Assembly (NCBI GenBank): GCA_029582155.1
Contig: CM055897.1
Span: 15,800,482-15,864,481, forward strand
DNA: 64,000 nucleotides
Direction: 5' to 3'
DNA from: Panopea generosa
Lineage: Eukaryota; Mollusca; Bivalvia; Adapedonta; Hiatellidae
The notes beneath the pieces were generated by a model, which was given only the letters and a program-made list of their open reading frames with translations, did not search any database and was not told the DNA's origin. Positions 58,401 through 64,000 of the stretch are shown here, one piece after another; the stretch's first letter is position 1; every line of letters starts with the position of its first letter. The translations under genes and the position numbers were made by a program.

Positions 58401-59565
58401 CAAAATTGGGGGGTAATGAGCATTTCCCTTAATTTTGGCCGTCTTTGGAGTCATTATATAAATATAGAAAAACATGAAATTAAAACATAAAATATACATA
58501 TTTGAAAAAAATGCATTATTTTTAATACAAATAAACCAAGCTATGCTGAAACATTAGTATTTACAATGTAAAAAAAAATGTATTTTACAGGGCCAATATT
58601 TGGGTCTCGTGAACCTGGTCCTTTGCGATAAGCTTTCGAAGGTTTCTTTTCGAGTAAAGGGTTCACTCACTAGAGTTAATGTTCACGCTAAAATAAAATA
58701 AAAACGCTATGAAAACATTAGGCTACATAATATCCTACACGTAATTCCGCAGATTTCTTGTATATATAATAAATTATAATTTACTTTCTATTCTAGTGAA
58801 GTCGTGGGGGTTAGACAATTCGTCCTCTGTCAATAATTGTAAGTTAAGTGTCAATAGTCATTCACTTTGAATAACAGTGTTAATCAGTGACATCAATGGC
58901 AGTAACTGATTGTGTTACAAGTATGAAGAAACAAATGCTTTATTATTATGTATTAATGCCTCACCCAGAGCGTCGGTTAGGCCAGTAATCAAAAGTTGTA
59001 GAACGAGCTTTAAAAGATAGTAAACTTAAAAGAAATAGCAAAGAAAAGTAATCTGAGGTTGTATTCACCAACCATTCTTGAGAATATTATTAGACTTAAG
59101 CTTAAAAACCAAAATTTCAACAGTTAGATTTCTAGTTTACTATGATATATAGAATAATTGTGAGTGTTTCTTTGACTATATATTAGAAAGCCAGGCATGC
59201 TGTCAAATTTTGGTCTCAAAAATGGTCTCTTAATGTTCAAAATTCATTCTTTAGTTCAAGTCTTAGAATATTATTAAGAATGGATGGTGAGTACCAGTCC
59301 TGGACTCTTTGTCTGCCGCAGCTGAAATCCTTCAGTTTAAAATGATCCATTTGCGAAATGACGTTTTAACTGGTACGGATTGTTATTTTAGGTTAAACCA
59401 GGAATTAAACAGGACAAAAATACAGACACACACCATACATTACAAAGCCACGAATATTACACCAAGAAATACAGACAGATATTGTATTACGACGGTGCTG
59501 TACTGCGACGAGAAAAAAACCATTCGTGTTTTGGAAACAAAGCTGTCAGTAACTCACAGCTCCAG
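26123..59565 (+). CDS. LARGE: LARGE-like bifunctional glycosyltransferase gene (partial, 10 exons; span includes introns)
   Basis: Exons at 26123-26231, 33958-34129, 34896-35020, 47169-47249, 48990-49064, 50190-50306, 53344-53430, 53838-53877, 58797-58838 and 59322-59565 have matching phases throughout (1092 nt). Together they follow the order of LARGE proteins. KCE then TIDLAVISI matches KCETIHVAIV; VLVKSIL and PVHFHF follow; then LQEMLKWIFDKN..LGLPLILP, VLDTKVIFKSDIANVW, KYFKTGAFLINLD, a DAQLF segment, a Cys-containing YSTEPCMEVY loop, and CYFRLNQELNRTKIQTHTI at the start of the second domain. LARGE enzymes build matriglycan (xylose-glucuronate repeats) on alpha-dystroglycan in the Golgi. 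Here the GT8 motifs DxD, NTG and DQD read DTK, KTG and DAQ, so this copy is probably not a normal xylosyltransferase. The N-terminal anchor and the rest of the second domain are not seen. Confidence 0.78.
26275..26700. repeat. 54-bp tandem array, about 7-8 copies
   Basis: The unit includes CTCCGGTTAATCCGAACAAA, CAGTACCTGACACATACTCG and TGATTTTATATATA. A stray related unit remains near 33740 beyond the transposon and minisatellite. Open frames on the minus strand repeat the peptide MCQVLF..INRSIYKI and are artefacts. Confidence 0.9.
26775..26829. repeat. (AT)n microsatellite
   Basis: Uninterrupted AT run that separates the 54-bp array from the 34-bp minisatellite. Confidence 0.95.
26830..27294 (+). 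repeat. 34-35-bp minisatellite, left part
   Basis: The unit contains GGAGGTATGATTGTTCAAGC and then CAAAGTATATACTTT (or ..TGTATATATTT), with the AGTATATACT part palindromic. There are about 13 copies. The array is broken by the Academ-like transposon and resumes at 33454. Confidence 0.9.
28414..28818 (+). CDS. Academ-like transposon protein, N-terminal zinc-binding part
   Basis: An ATG-initiated frame of 134 residues has a CxxC-type pair CCLC (about 19-22) and a later YHQSC (about 87-91), separated by an RLDDGDGIAETL block. This is the N-terminal zinc-binding module of a protein family widespread in cnidarian, fish and mollusc genomes, where it is usually annotated only as hypothetical. The frame ends in a T7 run at 28806-28812. 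The adjacent frame 28811-29011 continues the family pattern with a second module (CEKKD.. and YHRSC), which suggests a one-base frameshift in the T run, although an intron cannot be excluded. Confidence 0.7.
   Translation: MMTDSTVLSLSKVIDWQKCCLCQTVKDEDLKSPPSRYEVTPDRDGYAMIARNLSLFKEIHQLPIILEPKRLDDGDGIAETLRKNKAVYHQSCRLLFSNSKLERATKRSAGPSKTVKIPEKTRRMSLETQVCFFV
28811..29011 (+). CDS. Academ-like transposon protein, second zinc-binding module (separate frame)
   Basis: This 66-residue stretch reads CEKKDPSHDL.., then LDKRLNECARTLNDGRL, LAILSAGDAVAQE, YHRSCLTKLY. It has no natural start and is best read as the continuation of 28414-28818 in another frame. It in turn breaks near 29000, where the frame of the large downstream ORF takes over. 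So two breaks interrupt the N-terminal region. Confidence 0.65.
   Translation: MCEKKDPSHDLRRGMTMELDKRLNECARTLNDGRLLAILSAGDAVAQELQYHRSCLTKLYKGRGHI
29012..32892 (+). CDS. Academ-like transposase / XPG-FEN1-like nuclease fusion, main ORF
   Basis: The frame is open through this span and ends with TAG at 32890-32892. No natural ATG opens it, since it continues the N-terminal modules upstream; residue numbers below count from the GTG codon at 29116. The transposase-like region has candidate acidic residues in AMDNID (237/240), VAADQPIF (404) and MDQAHEHANA (E626). The C-terminal half follows XPG/FEN1 order: LIIDGSAL (D860), DIVFDVYKPQSLKAETRSKR (D900/D903), CNHEEADTRIF (E991/E992/D994), IKANDTDIFVIAL (D1018/D1020), and the H3TH-like SGCDNVSGFKGKGKKS (D1080). 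Every FEN1 metal ligand has a counterpart. A Cys-rich tail (1227-1257, CGCKKECRGRCKC..CTALCSC) resembles a CXC zinc domain. Predicted role: excision and integration of the element, with flap cleavage possible in end processing. Confidence 0.78.
33454..33690 (+). repeat. 34-35-bp minisatellite, right part
   Basis: The minisatellite resumes with AAGCCAAATTATATACTTTG directly after the transposon. About 7 copies, more diverged towards the right end. Confidence 0.9.
33958..34129 (+). CDS. LARGE: LARGE-like exon b: first GT8 beta-alpha unit
   Basis: Acceptor ACATATTACAG, donor GGT T|GTAAGT; 57 codons plus one base. TIDLAVISIDQQTIRHAIV, LVKSILQTTQSPVHFHFV and LFATWQLHG align along their length with the start of the LARGE GT8 domain (HVAIV..., VTLVKSVL, PLHFHLIAD, LFQTW). 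Confidence 0.82.
34545..34830 (+). repeat. tRNA-derived SINE in intron b-c
   Basis: A decayed tRNA head (TCCAGTGGTGATGGCATCGG, B box AGGTTCG) is followed by a body with CGGGCATGTTAAAGAACCAG, a conserved invertebrate SINE segment. The tail is GGGCGACGATAAACAAACTT. It lies just before the exon at 34896. Confidence 0.65.
34896..35020 (+). CDS. LARGE: LARGE-like exon c
   Basis: Acceptor CCTTTATACAG, donor CGA|GTAAGT. It opens with two bases that complete the codon of the previous exon (T plus GT gives Cys) and closes in phase 0. It reads VTSFYSMERLQEMLKWIFDK, then NSFTELGLPLILPSTLKR, matching the LARGE segment FYNADELK..VSWIPNKHYSGIYGLMKL.. in order and length. Confidence 0.8.
35425..36615 (+). 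repeat. 43-bp minisatellite, about 27 copies, derived from a LINE coding end
   Basis: The unit contains CTTCCCATCTGGCATCAGAC, then AATGGAACTCCTTCCCAGTCAG. One frame of the first unit reads RVNSYRDSFFPSGIGLW, the typical C-terminal signature of Jockey/CR1-group LINE ORF2 (SFFP..IR.WNSLP). After the last unit a frame reads ITDAPTV and then AFQVRTLRR, also LINE-like. A higher-order period of about 386 bp (nine units) is visible between 35551 and 35937. The 43-bp unit shifts frame each time, so the long open frames are chance products. Confidence 0.85.
36616..36850 (+). repeat. Probable LINE 3' tail after the 43-bp array
   Basis: GTTTTTAATTTCACACC, then TTCCTCGCGGGTTTATAG and TCCAGTGAAGCCCTGTCCAG, reads like the 3' UTR of the LINE whose coding end seeded the array. 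Support is by position and general character. Confidence 0.4.
37597..37855 (-). repeat. tRNA-derived SINE, minus strand (family of 42633)
   Basis: The reverse complement matches the SINE at 42633-42905 over head end and body, including GATGATTGATATACGACAT, TCTCATTATCATTCGTCTCT, AGTTACTTGCGGAGATG and GTTAACCGATCGTATGTTAG. The tRNA head is incomplete at the right end. Confidence 0.75.
38345..38628 (-). repeat. tRNA-derived SINE, minus strand (family of 42633)
   Basis: The reverse complement begins GGGCCTGATTGGCTCAGTCG, has a tRNA-like anticodon loop CTTTCAA and the B box GAGTTCGAATC. It then follows the same body as 42633-42905 to its end near AACCCTTGATGGCAT. Confidence 0.78.
38991..39047. 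repeat. (AT)n microsatellite
   Basis: Uninterrupted TA/AT run just before the 68-bp array. Confidence 0.95.
39165..42215 (+). repeat. 68-bp tandem array, about 44 copies, with 135-bp higher-order part
   Basis: The consensus unit contains TCTCCTTCTTTCTAAGGACG, AAAGAAACTTAATATGGGGA and CATGTCCTTGTTACAACAG. Near 39680-40140 units alternate between a 67-bp and a 68-bp type, giving a 135-bp dimer that keeps one minus-strand frame open for 149 residues. The edges are more diverged and include truncated units ending in CTGAGGACATG. The array fills about 3 kb of the intron between LARGE-like exons c and d. Confidence 0.92.
42633..42905 (+). repeat. tRNA-derived SINE
   Basis: The head is GGCTCGATTAGCTCAGTCGG (A box), loop CTATCAA and B box GAGTTCGAATCC. 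The body contains GATGATTGATATACGACATT, CAGTTACTTGCGGAGATG, GTACTCGAGTACTGG and the end TCTGTTAGCCCTCGATGGCA. It defines the family shared with 37597-37855 and 38345-38628. Confidence 0.78.
42906..44359. other. Intronic stretch, nothing firm
   Basis: AT-rich intron sequence of the LARGE-like gene. A segment near 43740-43915 with repeated TTGTTACACTA and CCCT(T)AGTG motifs may be a decayed small element. No exon fitting the gene's phase was found here. Confidence 0.35.
44360..44575 (+). pseudogene. hAT-transposase-like exon fragment
   Basis: This 72-codon open segment is bounded by an acceptor-like TTCTTACCGCTAG and a donor-like AAG|GTATAT. It contains WYVSINMYLPFLNHLLTELE, which resembles the YIPFLD.L..EL.SRF region of hAT-type transposases and their domesticated relatives. 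Phase is 0 at both ends. It lies in the intron between LARGE-like exons c and d and has no place in the LARGE alignment. Probably a transposon remnant. Confidence 0.5.
44576..46128. other. Intronic stretch, nothing firm
   Basis: AT-rich intron of the LARGE-like gene. A frame at 45524-45805 starts with ATG and has a CGTATATAAAA sequence about 130 bp upstream. It shows no recognisable similarity or splice context, so I do not call a gene. Confidence 0.35.
46129..46502 (+). repeat. Young full-length tRNA-derived SINE with 15-bp target duplication
   Basis: The perfect direct repeat TTACATCATTCTTAA lies at 46129-46143 and 46488-46502. The SINE between (46144-46487) has a tRNA head (TGGTCTAGTGGTAGAGCG A box, CCGC-CTCGCAT-GCGG anticodon arm, GGTTCAATCCC B box), a body of about 230 bp ending GCGACGTTAAACACCATAC, and an (AAC)n tail. 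The intact target duplication and tail mean a recent insertion. Confidence 0.9.
47033..47160. repeat. Local duplication next to exon d
   Basis: CGCCGTTAGCGATAAAA..CATTA followed by ACAATTGTAGTT occurs twice, ending just before the acceptor of the exon at 47169. Confidence 0.6.
47169..47249 (+). CDS. LARGE: LARGE-like exon d: DxD region, changed to DTK
   Basis: Acceptor GTTTCTTTCAG, donor GCG|GTAAGT; 27 codons, phase 0 at both ends. IAVLDTKVIFKSDIANVW aligns with LARGE VIVLDTDITFATDIAELW. The second Asp of the metal-binding DxD motif is Lys (codons at 47181-47189). Confidence 0.83.
48990..49064 (+). CDS. LARGE: LARGE-like exon e
   Basis: Acceptor TTATATTTAAG (weak pyrimidine tract), donor AAAG|GTATCA; 25 codons, phase 0 at both ends. 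IIGFVDIGTAFDIDITDGR matches LARGE VLGLVENQSDWYLGNLW in position but is diverged. Confidence 0.72.
50190..50306 (+). CDS. LARGE: LARGE-like exon f: NTG motif changed to KTG
   Basis: Acceptor TTTGTTTTTCAG, donor ACG|GTACTT; 39 codons, phase 0 at both ends. KYFKTGAFLINLDMARSLDW aligns with LARGE GYNTGVILLLLDKLRKMKW. The conserved Asn of the GT8 N-T/S-G motif is Lys (50202-50204). Confidence 0.82.
50990..52930 (-). mobile_element. Decayed LINE (CR1-like), endonuclease and RT pieces
   Basis: Minus-strand pieces occur in the right order. An endonuclease-like GDGLFIYVRDDLTGIQ lies near 52845-52800 with a following ATFIESWLASKYHLG region. Then come QLNCLDIAHY..LGARFLKMS (about 51880-51800), ERAEIVPVCKKDQ (about 51720-51680), FRANHSCQTA (about 51560-51520), LHLDLSKVFDIVNHDV (RT motif A), TVLGPLLFLLYINDLSLS and VFADDTTLEV (motif C, intact). 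Many frameshifts and stops break it. It fills most of the intron between LARGE-like exons f and g. Different copy and subfamily from the LINE at 9850-12010. Confidence 0.75.
53344..53430 (+). CDS. LARGE: LARGE-like exon g: DQD motif changed
   Basis: Acceptor TGTCATTTTCAG, donor TTG|GTATGC; 29 codons, phase 0 at both ends. It reads ESVSFFDAQLFKRFVGF and ends RLQVYHFVL. The position matches LARGE SLADQDIFNAV..VYQLPCFW, with DQD replaced by DAQ. Assignment rests on phase, order and the VYxxP/VYHF end. Confidence 0.65.
53838..53877 (+). CDS. LARGE: LARGE-like exon h (40 nt)
   Basis: Acceptor TTAAGCTATTTAG, donor TATA|GTAAAT. It opens in phase 0 and leaves one base. SGKYSTEPCMEVY fits LARGE SDHTRSEQCYRDV. 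The leftover A plus TG of the exon at 58797 gives Met. Short, so supported mainly by phase on both sides. Confidence 0.6.
54275..54642. mobile_element. pogo/Tigger-like MITE
   Basis: The left end CAGTCGAGACTCGTTATCTC and the reverse complement of the right end CAGTCGAAACTCATTATCTC form terminal inverted repeats of about 30 bp. TA lies next to both ends, as expected for Tc1/mariner-pogo elements. About 370 bp, non-coding. It lies in the intron between exons h and i. Confidence 0.75.
54850..56440 (+). pseudogene. Decayed XPG-nuclease transposon protein (Academ-like relative)
   Basis: Scattered frames follow the order of another known group of transposon proteins with an XPG-like part. They are an ADYALHLVAVMLMMPFF segment, SDMVIETTFVRY (about 55000-55040), VSGQIAP, TNLLAHELVSEPTSLL plus GDLRIAKSTTLL (55490-55590), ISNDTDVFVL (about 56100) and IQACTWKHASDSSP (56379-56420). 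NDTDVF corresponds to the second acidic pair of the nuclease, as in the intact element at 29012-32892. Many stops and frameshifts; no terminal repeats identified. It is a different lineage from the 27-33 kb element, judging by its IETT..R and CTWKHA blocks. Confidence 0.65.
56580..57245 (+). repeat. About 190-bp tandem repeat, 3-4 copies
   Basis: Copies start with ATCTAAATATTGCATTTCGA and run through AATTGG.GGCCATTTT, AATGACAAAATG, AGACTATCATTTTAGG and ATTACTATACACTCTCATGT. Repeats begin near 56590, 56780, 56972 and 57118; the last is truncated. Confidence 0.8.
57246..58796. other. Intronic stretch, nothing firm
   Basis: AT-rich intron of the LARGE-like gene between exons h and i. No repeat or exon that I can support. 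Confidence 0.35.
58797..58838 (+). CDS. LARGE: LARGE-like exon i (42 nt)
   Basis: Acceptor CTTTCTATTCTAG (strong), donor AATT|GTAAGT (strong). It opens with two bases and leaves one. KSWGLDNSSSVNN fits the position of LARGE HWNSPKKLRVKN. The phase joins both neighbours (A plus TG; T plus CT). Confidence 0.65.
59062..59293. mobile_element. Mariner-like MITE ending 28 bp before exon j
   Basis: The left end TATTCACCAACCATTCTTGA and the reverse complement of the right end TACTCACCATCCATTCTTAA are inverted repeats extending through AATATTAT.AGACTT. A TA at each outer edge fits a Tc1/mariner-type target. About 232 bp, non-coding. Confidence 0.78.
59322..59565 (+). CDS. LARGE: LARGE-like exon j: linker and start of second domain
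   Basis: Acceptor CTTTGTCTGCCGCAG, donor TCCAG|GTATGT. It opens and closes with two leftover bases. EILQFKMIHLRNDVLTGTD is followed by CYFRLNQELNRTKIQTHTIH, then DRYCITTVLYCDEKKTIRVL. This fits the LARGE linker (LCYEF..F.VHRTHLYFLHY) and the start of the GT49 domain (DVTLVAQLSMDRLQML). The following exon should start with one leftover base; I could not find it before 64000. Confidence 0.72.
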
Positions 59566-60489
59566 GTATGTGTTTTACCTTTTTTTTCATGGTGGTACAA
59601 CAAACGCCGAATATTGTTCTAAAACATCAAGGATCTTTCGAAAATAGTGAATTATTCCGATTCATAAGCTAGATTCAAACCCAACCATTAACTGCTTTTT
59701 GCGGATAAAGCGAACATGACTTAAGTAACCATTAACCAGCTGATGCGAACATGCTCTGAAACGCAATAAGTGAACCAAACATGCGTTGAAATGTTGAACA
59801 TCCCAATATAATTACTGTTTCGATAATTAGCAATTGCTTGAGGTTGGTGACAAAGCACCAATCTCGGCATCCGAAGATTAACAGTTGATCTCAGGCAAAA
59901 CCAACTTTTAAATGATACTTATAAAACTGTCAATTTGCAATCCTCATAAAAACGATAGCTTTAACGATATGAATACCCAAGTATGAAGCCGTTATTTGGA
60001 AACGATCACAACTCTGGTACATTGATGAAGGACTTTCTTTTTTGCGATTTCAAGTCCGACTACACAGTTGATTTGTAGTCTTTGTTTTATAAAAATACAA
60101 TCTAAATCTTTATTTCTGTTTTAATTTTCTACATAGAAAGTTTTTGAAATTGTTTTTTGTAGAACCGCGCTGATTGCAGTTAATATCGTTAATCTCAGAT
60201 TCACTGTTTATAGATTAGTCGTTCAAGTAACTTTGGAAAAGGTCATAATTTTTATAAATGTTTGAAAATCACAATATTTCACATAGTTGGGGGCCATACA
60301 TGACAAAAAAGGAAAGTGATATTTAATAGTCTATTCCCATCAGTTTTTTTGTAAATAATTTAAATTAAATATTCTAAGTCATCAATTTATACTTTTTCCT
60401 CCTACTCCAAATTTATACTGACTTCAATGATTTTACTGCTGGTATAAATAATATTCTTAGACAGGCGCTTCAAAATACTCGGAAATAAA

Positions 60490-60910
60490 CGTCTCCATAT
60501 GGTTAATATATGTCCCATTATTCAACATAGTCGTGTGTCCCAATATTCAACAATGTCGTGTGTTCTTTTAATCAACATAGTCGTGTGTCCCATTATTCAA
60601 CAATGCCGTGTGTTCCTTTAATCAACATAGTCGCGTGTCCCATTATTCAACAATGCCGTGTGTTCCTTTAATCAACATAGTCGCGTGTCCCAATATTGAA
60701 CAATGCCTTGTGTTCCCTTAATCAACATAGTTGCGTGTCCCATTATTCAACAATGCCGTGTGTTTCTTTAATCAATATAGTCGTGTGTCCCATTATTAAA
60801 CAATGCCGTGTGTTCCTTTAATCAATATTGTCGATTGTCCATTTATTTAACATTAACGTGTATACCTTAAATAAATATCACCGTGTGTCCCTTTAATCAA
60901 CATTATAACA
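60490..60910. repeat. 50-bp tandem array, about 8 copies
   Basis: The unit is TCAACATAGTCGCGTGTCCC, ATTATTCAACAATGCCGTGT, GTTCCTTTAA. It is itself a dimer of two 25-bp halves with the same CAACA..G.CG.GTGT.CC core. Decays at the right end. Confidence 0.88.
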
Positions 60911-61726
60911 TATTTCATTAAAACTTTAATGAATTCTATTAACACATATATACGCTTCAAAACATAGTTCAAACAAAATTCCCATCTTAAAGCATAACCG
61001 TTCTACCTCTCCAATCAAAAACTGTTTCTACTAAAAACCCACTGCTCTAGCCTCCACCACAGCTCTTAAACTCCAGCCCTCTCATCCACACGGCTACTAA
61101 AAACTTGACCTCTAAACTTCCATGAATGCGGGCCTTTGCCTAATTACATACATGTACATGTTATTATTATATTTTCTAATTTACTAATGTAATGTATTAA
61201 CTTCATTGATCAAATAATACTCGATTAAACATTTTTCAAAATGATAATTAATGAGTGACTATAACACATTATGTCCTTGAAAGTTTTGAACATAATCGAC
61301 TTTGTCTGTACTCACGTTAAGAACGTTTTGTTTTAACTCAAGAAGGATCTTTTTTCTGTACCTTTAACAATTACTTTGGCTAACACGTATCTTTCTAATA
61401 GTTCTGGATACCAGAACTTCTTGAAAATGTTTATTAAACTGTGATACTTAAAGTTGTCTCTTTTAAATAATCTGGGTAGACACCGAAACCAGGCGGCTGT
61501 TCTGACTTTACAAAACGACAATCGATTGTTTACCGCACACACCTGTATTACACTGACTGCATGTACCAGTCTACAAATTACCTGGATGTTAAACAATCTA
61601 CACGTCAGCCGGATGTAACCTTAGTCACACAGCTCAACATAGACAGAATGCAGGTATTATATACATATAGTTAACTTGGCCTGTATTATCTATCACACAG
61701 TAGACGTAATGATTGTGTTCCACAGA

Positions 61727-61734
61727 TGACGTCA
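61727..61734. promoter_or_regulatory. CRE palindrome TGACGTCA
   Basis: Perfect CREB/ATF site 19 bp upstream of the TATA box of the gene starting at 61801. Confidence 0.55.
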
Positions 61735-61752
61735 TTAGTTACGATTTATCTG

Positions 61753-61760
61753 TATAAAAG
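61753..61760 (+). promoter_or_regulatory. TATA box (TATAAAAG)
   Basis: A canonical TATA box 48 bp before the ATG at 61801. It predicts a start site near 61783 and a very short 5' UTR. Confidence 0.65.
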
Positions 61761-61800
61761 GACACATGGCAACTGACCTGACGCGGGTTGTCTGTCAAAC

Positions 61801-61963
61801 ATGTCGATAATCCAATCAGCGATCGATATTGTAACCAGGTCCGGCATTTTCCTTAGACAAACCAACGGTATCTATGTAAACATTACATTGTTTTACATTG
61901 TATTTACTTGGTCAAACAACGCCACGTGGCTGATGGGTGCCGCGATAGACGCTTTTGCGTCAG
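61801..61963 (+). CDS. First exon of an unidentified plus-strand gene
   Basis: ATG at 61801 opens 54 codons plus one base, ending at a strong donor GCGTCAG|GTAAAC. It reads MSIIQSAIDIVTRSGIFLR, then a hydrophobic stretch (YVNITLFYIVF) and ends LMGAAIDAFAS. The hydrophobic part could be a membrane segment. The promoter context (CRE, TATA) is convincing. No family recognised. Further exons were not found before 64000. It lies downstream of LARGE-like exon j in the same orientation, so it is either nested in an unseen last intron or the LARGE-like gene ends earlier. Confidence 0.55.
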
Positions 61964-62519
61964 GTAAACCCTCAGTCGATTTTACCTAGCATAAGTATAA
62001 AACGGACAGGTAAAAAGCATTGCTTATTTAATTACAATCAGGTCTCTCTTAAGTGGCCTCTCTTATTTCTCATTAACTTGAAACAAAATGTCAGTATTAT
62101 AAATGTCGATATTACATTTGGTTTCGCAAAATATGCTTAAATGTTGTTTTGGAGATTTAACGACGGGTAGTTTGACTTGTTATGGATTTTTGTTTATCCT
62201 TTATCGTCTAATTGATAATTAGAACAGTTTATGTTCCGGTGGGGTGTTGATGGTTGTGGTTGGGCGGTGAGGCACTTACTATATCTTGATTAATACATAT
62301 CTGTCCCCCTTTTTACCCTTCCTTTTGGACATGATGCAGAGTTTGACCACTATTTCTTTTGCATAGTGCTATGAAGAGCATTGATCCTCCTTTCTAGACT
62401 CATAATGTAGACGTTTAACCCCTTGTTCAATCCGAGGTTCAATCCCGTCTTGCTTATGAACTCCAGGCTATAACCTTTTGGCCAGGAACCTGCCCCCTCA
62501 GGAGACCCTATATAATTTA

Positions 62520-62645
62520 ATTTGATTGAATTTAGAGTATCATATACTTTGTTTGAATGTAGAGTTTCGACCCTTGTAATTGGGATGAATGTAGAGTTTT
62601 GACCACCAAATTATAGGCTGGAATTTAAAGTTTGTGCCTATGTTT
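62520..62645 (+). repeat. Short tandem repeat, about 60-bp unit
   Basis: GAATGTAGAGTTTCGACC and close variants (GAATTTAGAGTATC, GAATGTAGAGTTTTGACC) occur about three times, with a further trace near 62337. Confidence 0.5.
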
Positions 62646-62859
62646 TGAAGTTTACAAGGCACATATGTACCCATTTTCAGGTCAAGTGCCCGTATGTTGA
62701 TTGTCATTCGGAATTCATCTATAATATTCGCAGATTTGCATCATGGATTTAATGTGAGATTGGTACGGAGATGGCTACCAGCATTTCATTTACTTCGTAT
62801 AAAATGGCTGTCAAATGAGGAGTGTTCATTTATTTCCGACCAGGAAGTAGAGTTATCCA

Positions 62860-63560
62860 GTCCAGTGAGGTTTGGCGTGAGGGGTGTTGCATATTTCATA
62901 ATATTCATGAAGAGACTCAGTAAAACCGAGTAGGATGACTTCTTCTTTTGGATGCATTTTTTTGTGATTCTAAGGGATCATTATCAAATAGCAATGGCTT
63001 TACCAATAACAATCTTAAGGGACCACCATTGGAAACAGGAAATGCGTCCGTGGGGTAGCATAATGGCGGTCATAAATAATCCTTGTTTCTTCTTCTTTAA
63101 AAGTGCATTTTCGTTATTTTTATGCTCGTATTTTTGTGTTTATATTGGGAATTTAAAACAAAATGTGATGCTTTGAAATTGGGATATGAATACATGATTT
63201 TGGAAATATAAACTCACTTGTCAACAGTGTACACACTGAATATGGCGCCTGACCCTTACTTTTCTCACTATATTTTGGTAGTGCTTTCTATGAATGACAA
63301 GCATGCAAACTTTTTTATTTTATTATCTGTAGGATGAAGAACAAAAATCAATGATGGGTTTACAACTTAAGTGTTGTGTGGCGCCCTCTACTTTGAAACA
63401 GTGTTGTTAATATTTATATATTGTACTTATTTAGTTTTGTTCATCACTAAAATAATGTTTAAGCCGGAGCTAGAGGACGTGTGAAGTATTGCATATTTCA
63501 CCACTTATCATGAAAGATTCAATAAAATAGTTTGCTGATTTTTTCTTTCGGATACGTTGG
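62860..63560 (+). repeat. Pair of related dispersed-repeat ends
   Basis: GTTGCATATTTCATAATATT..ATGAAGAGACTCAGTAAAA at about 62885-62930 matches TATTGCATATTTCACCACTT..ATGAAAGATTCAATAAAATAG at about 63488-63530. Each is followed by a TTCTTTTGGAT- or TTCTTTCGGAT-type sequence. They look like two copies of the same element end. Confidence 0.5.
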
Positions 63561-64000
63561 TGCTTCCAATGTTTCCTTTAATAATTCATTATTTTCGATA
63601 TAAAATACAATGTTATGTTGTAACTCTTGCATTCAATATTTCTGTATAAAGCATTTTTTAAGATAACCGAAGATTGTTTCCTGTTACATTCTGTTTATCT
63701 TTTACCAACGTCTTTTTAAACAAATGGCAAACACGACAAAAACAAAGCTTCATGTTAAAAAATTGATTAATACAGTAAATTAAATAACAATAGTATCATC
63801 CACCTAAATATAGCTATTCCAATGAGCTTCGAGCATTTGTACCACGTGACTGTACATAAGAAATCGTTATTGTACGGATATATTTTTCGTATCAGACGTT
63901 AAGGAACGGTAACTCCAACGATATAAATAATCTGCATATCTTAGATATAGCATATACGAGAAATCATTGAGGCACTCCTAATGAACATTGTGTCGTTTGA
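63561..64000. other. Non-coding stretch, nothing recognised
   Basis: AT-rich sequence to the window end with no supported feature. Confidence 0.35.

Noticed and set aside
1-64000. Retrovirus-like, LTR or Polinton-type elements
   Set aside because: No long terminal direct repeats, gag/pol/env-like or capsid-like coding was recognised. All reverse transcriptase pieces are of non-LTR type.

Overview
This looks like invertebrate nuclear DNA, most likely from a bivalve or other mollusc. The sequence is AT-rich and intron-dominated, with long tandem arrays, many tRNA-derived SINEs (including ones with a GCGACGTTAAAC-type tail), LINE remnants, MITEs and one large DNA transposon. I see no bacterial-type operon, CRISPR array, rRNA gene, retrovirus-like element or Polinton.

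Host genes are scattered short exons. I accepted them where splice sites fit and reading-frame phases agree from exon to exon. (1) On the minus strand, about 994-5386, an unidentified gene has three exons whose phases join exactly, plus a likely start exon. (2) On the plus strand, 26123-59565, ten phase-compatible exons encode the GT8 domain and the start of the second domain of a LARGE-like bifunctional glycosyltransferase. An extra upstream exon candidate lies at 24686-24814, and the 3' part is not seen. Frame and splicing are preserved, but several GT8 active-site motifs are changed (DxD to DTK, NTG to KTG, DQD to DAQ), so the domain may be a pseudoenzyme. (3) On the minus strand at 22968-23929 there is a possible short two-exon gene start, divergent from the LARGE-like gene across a CRE palindrome. 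(4) On the plus strand at 61801-61963 there is a first exon with a well-placed TATA box and CRE.

The introns of the LARGE-like gene hold most of the mobile DNA. The main element is a 6.16 kb Academ-like DNA transposon (27295-33453) with long terminal inverted repeats and a 3-bp AAG target duplication. It sits inside a 34-bp minisatellite. Its large protein carries a DDE-like transposase region, an XPG/FEN1-like nuclease and a Cys-rich tail. Further along lie a SINE, a 43-bp minisatellite that appears to have grown out of a LINE coding end, a 68-bp array of about 44 units, a hAT fragment, a young SINE with a perfect 15-bp target duplication, a decayed LINE, a pogo-like MITE, a second decayed XPG-nuclease transposon and a MITE ending 28 bp before an exon.

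The left part (5.6-24 kb) has SINEs, a foldback element, a 46-bp array and an internally deleted LINE with a 2A-like motif. It is otherwise sparse. The right end (60-64 kb) has a 50-bp array, the TATA/CRE promoter and dispersed repeats.
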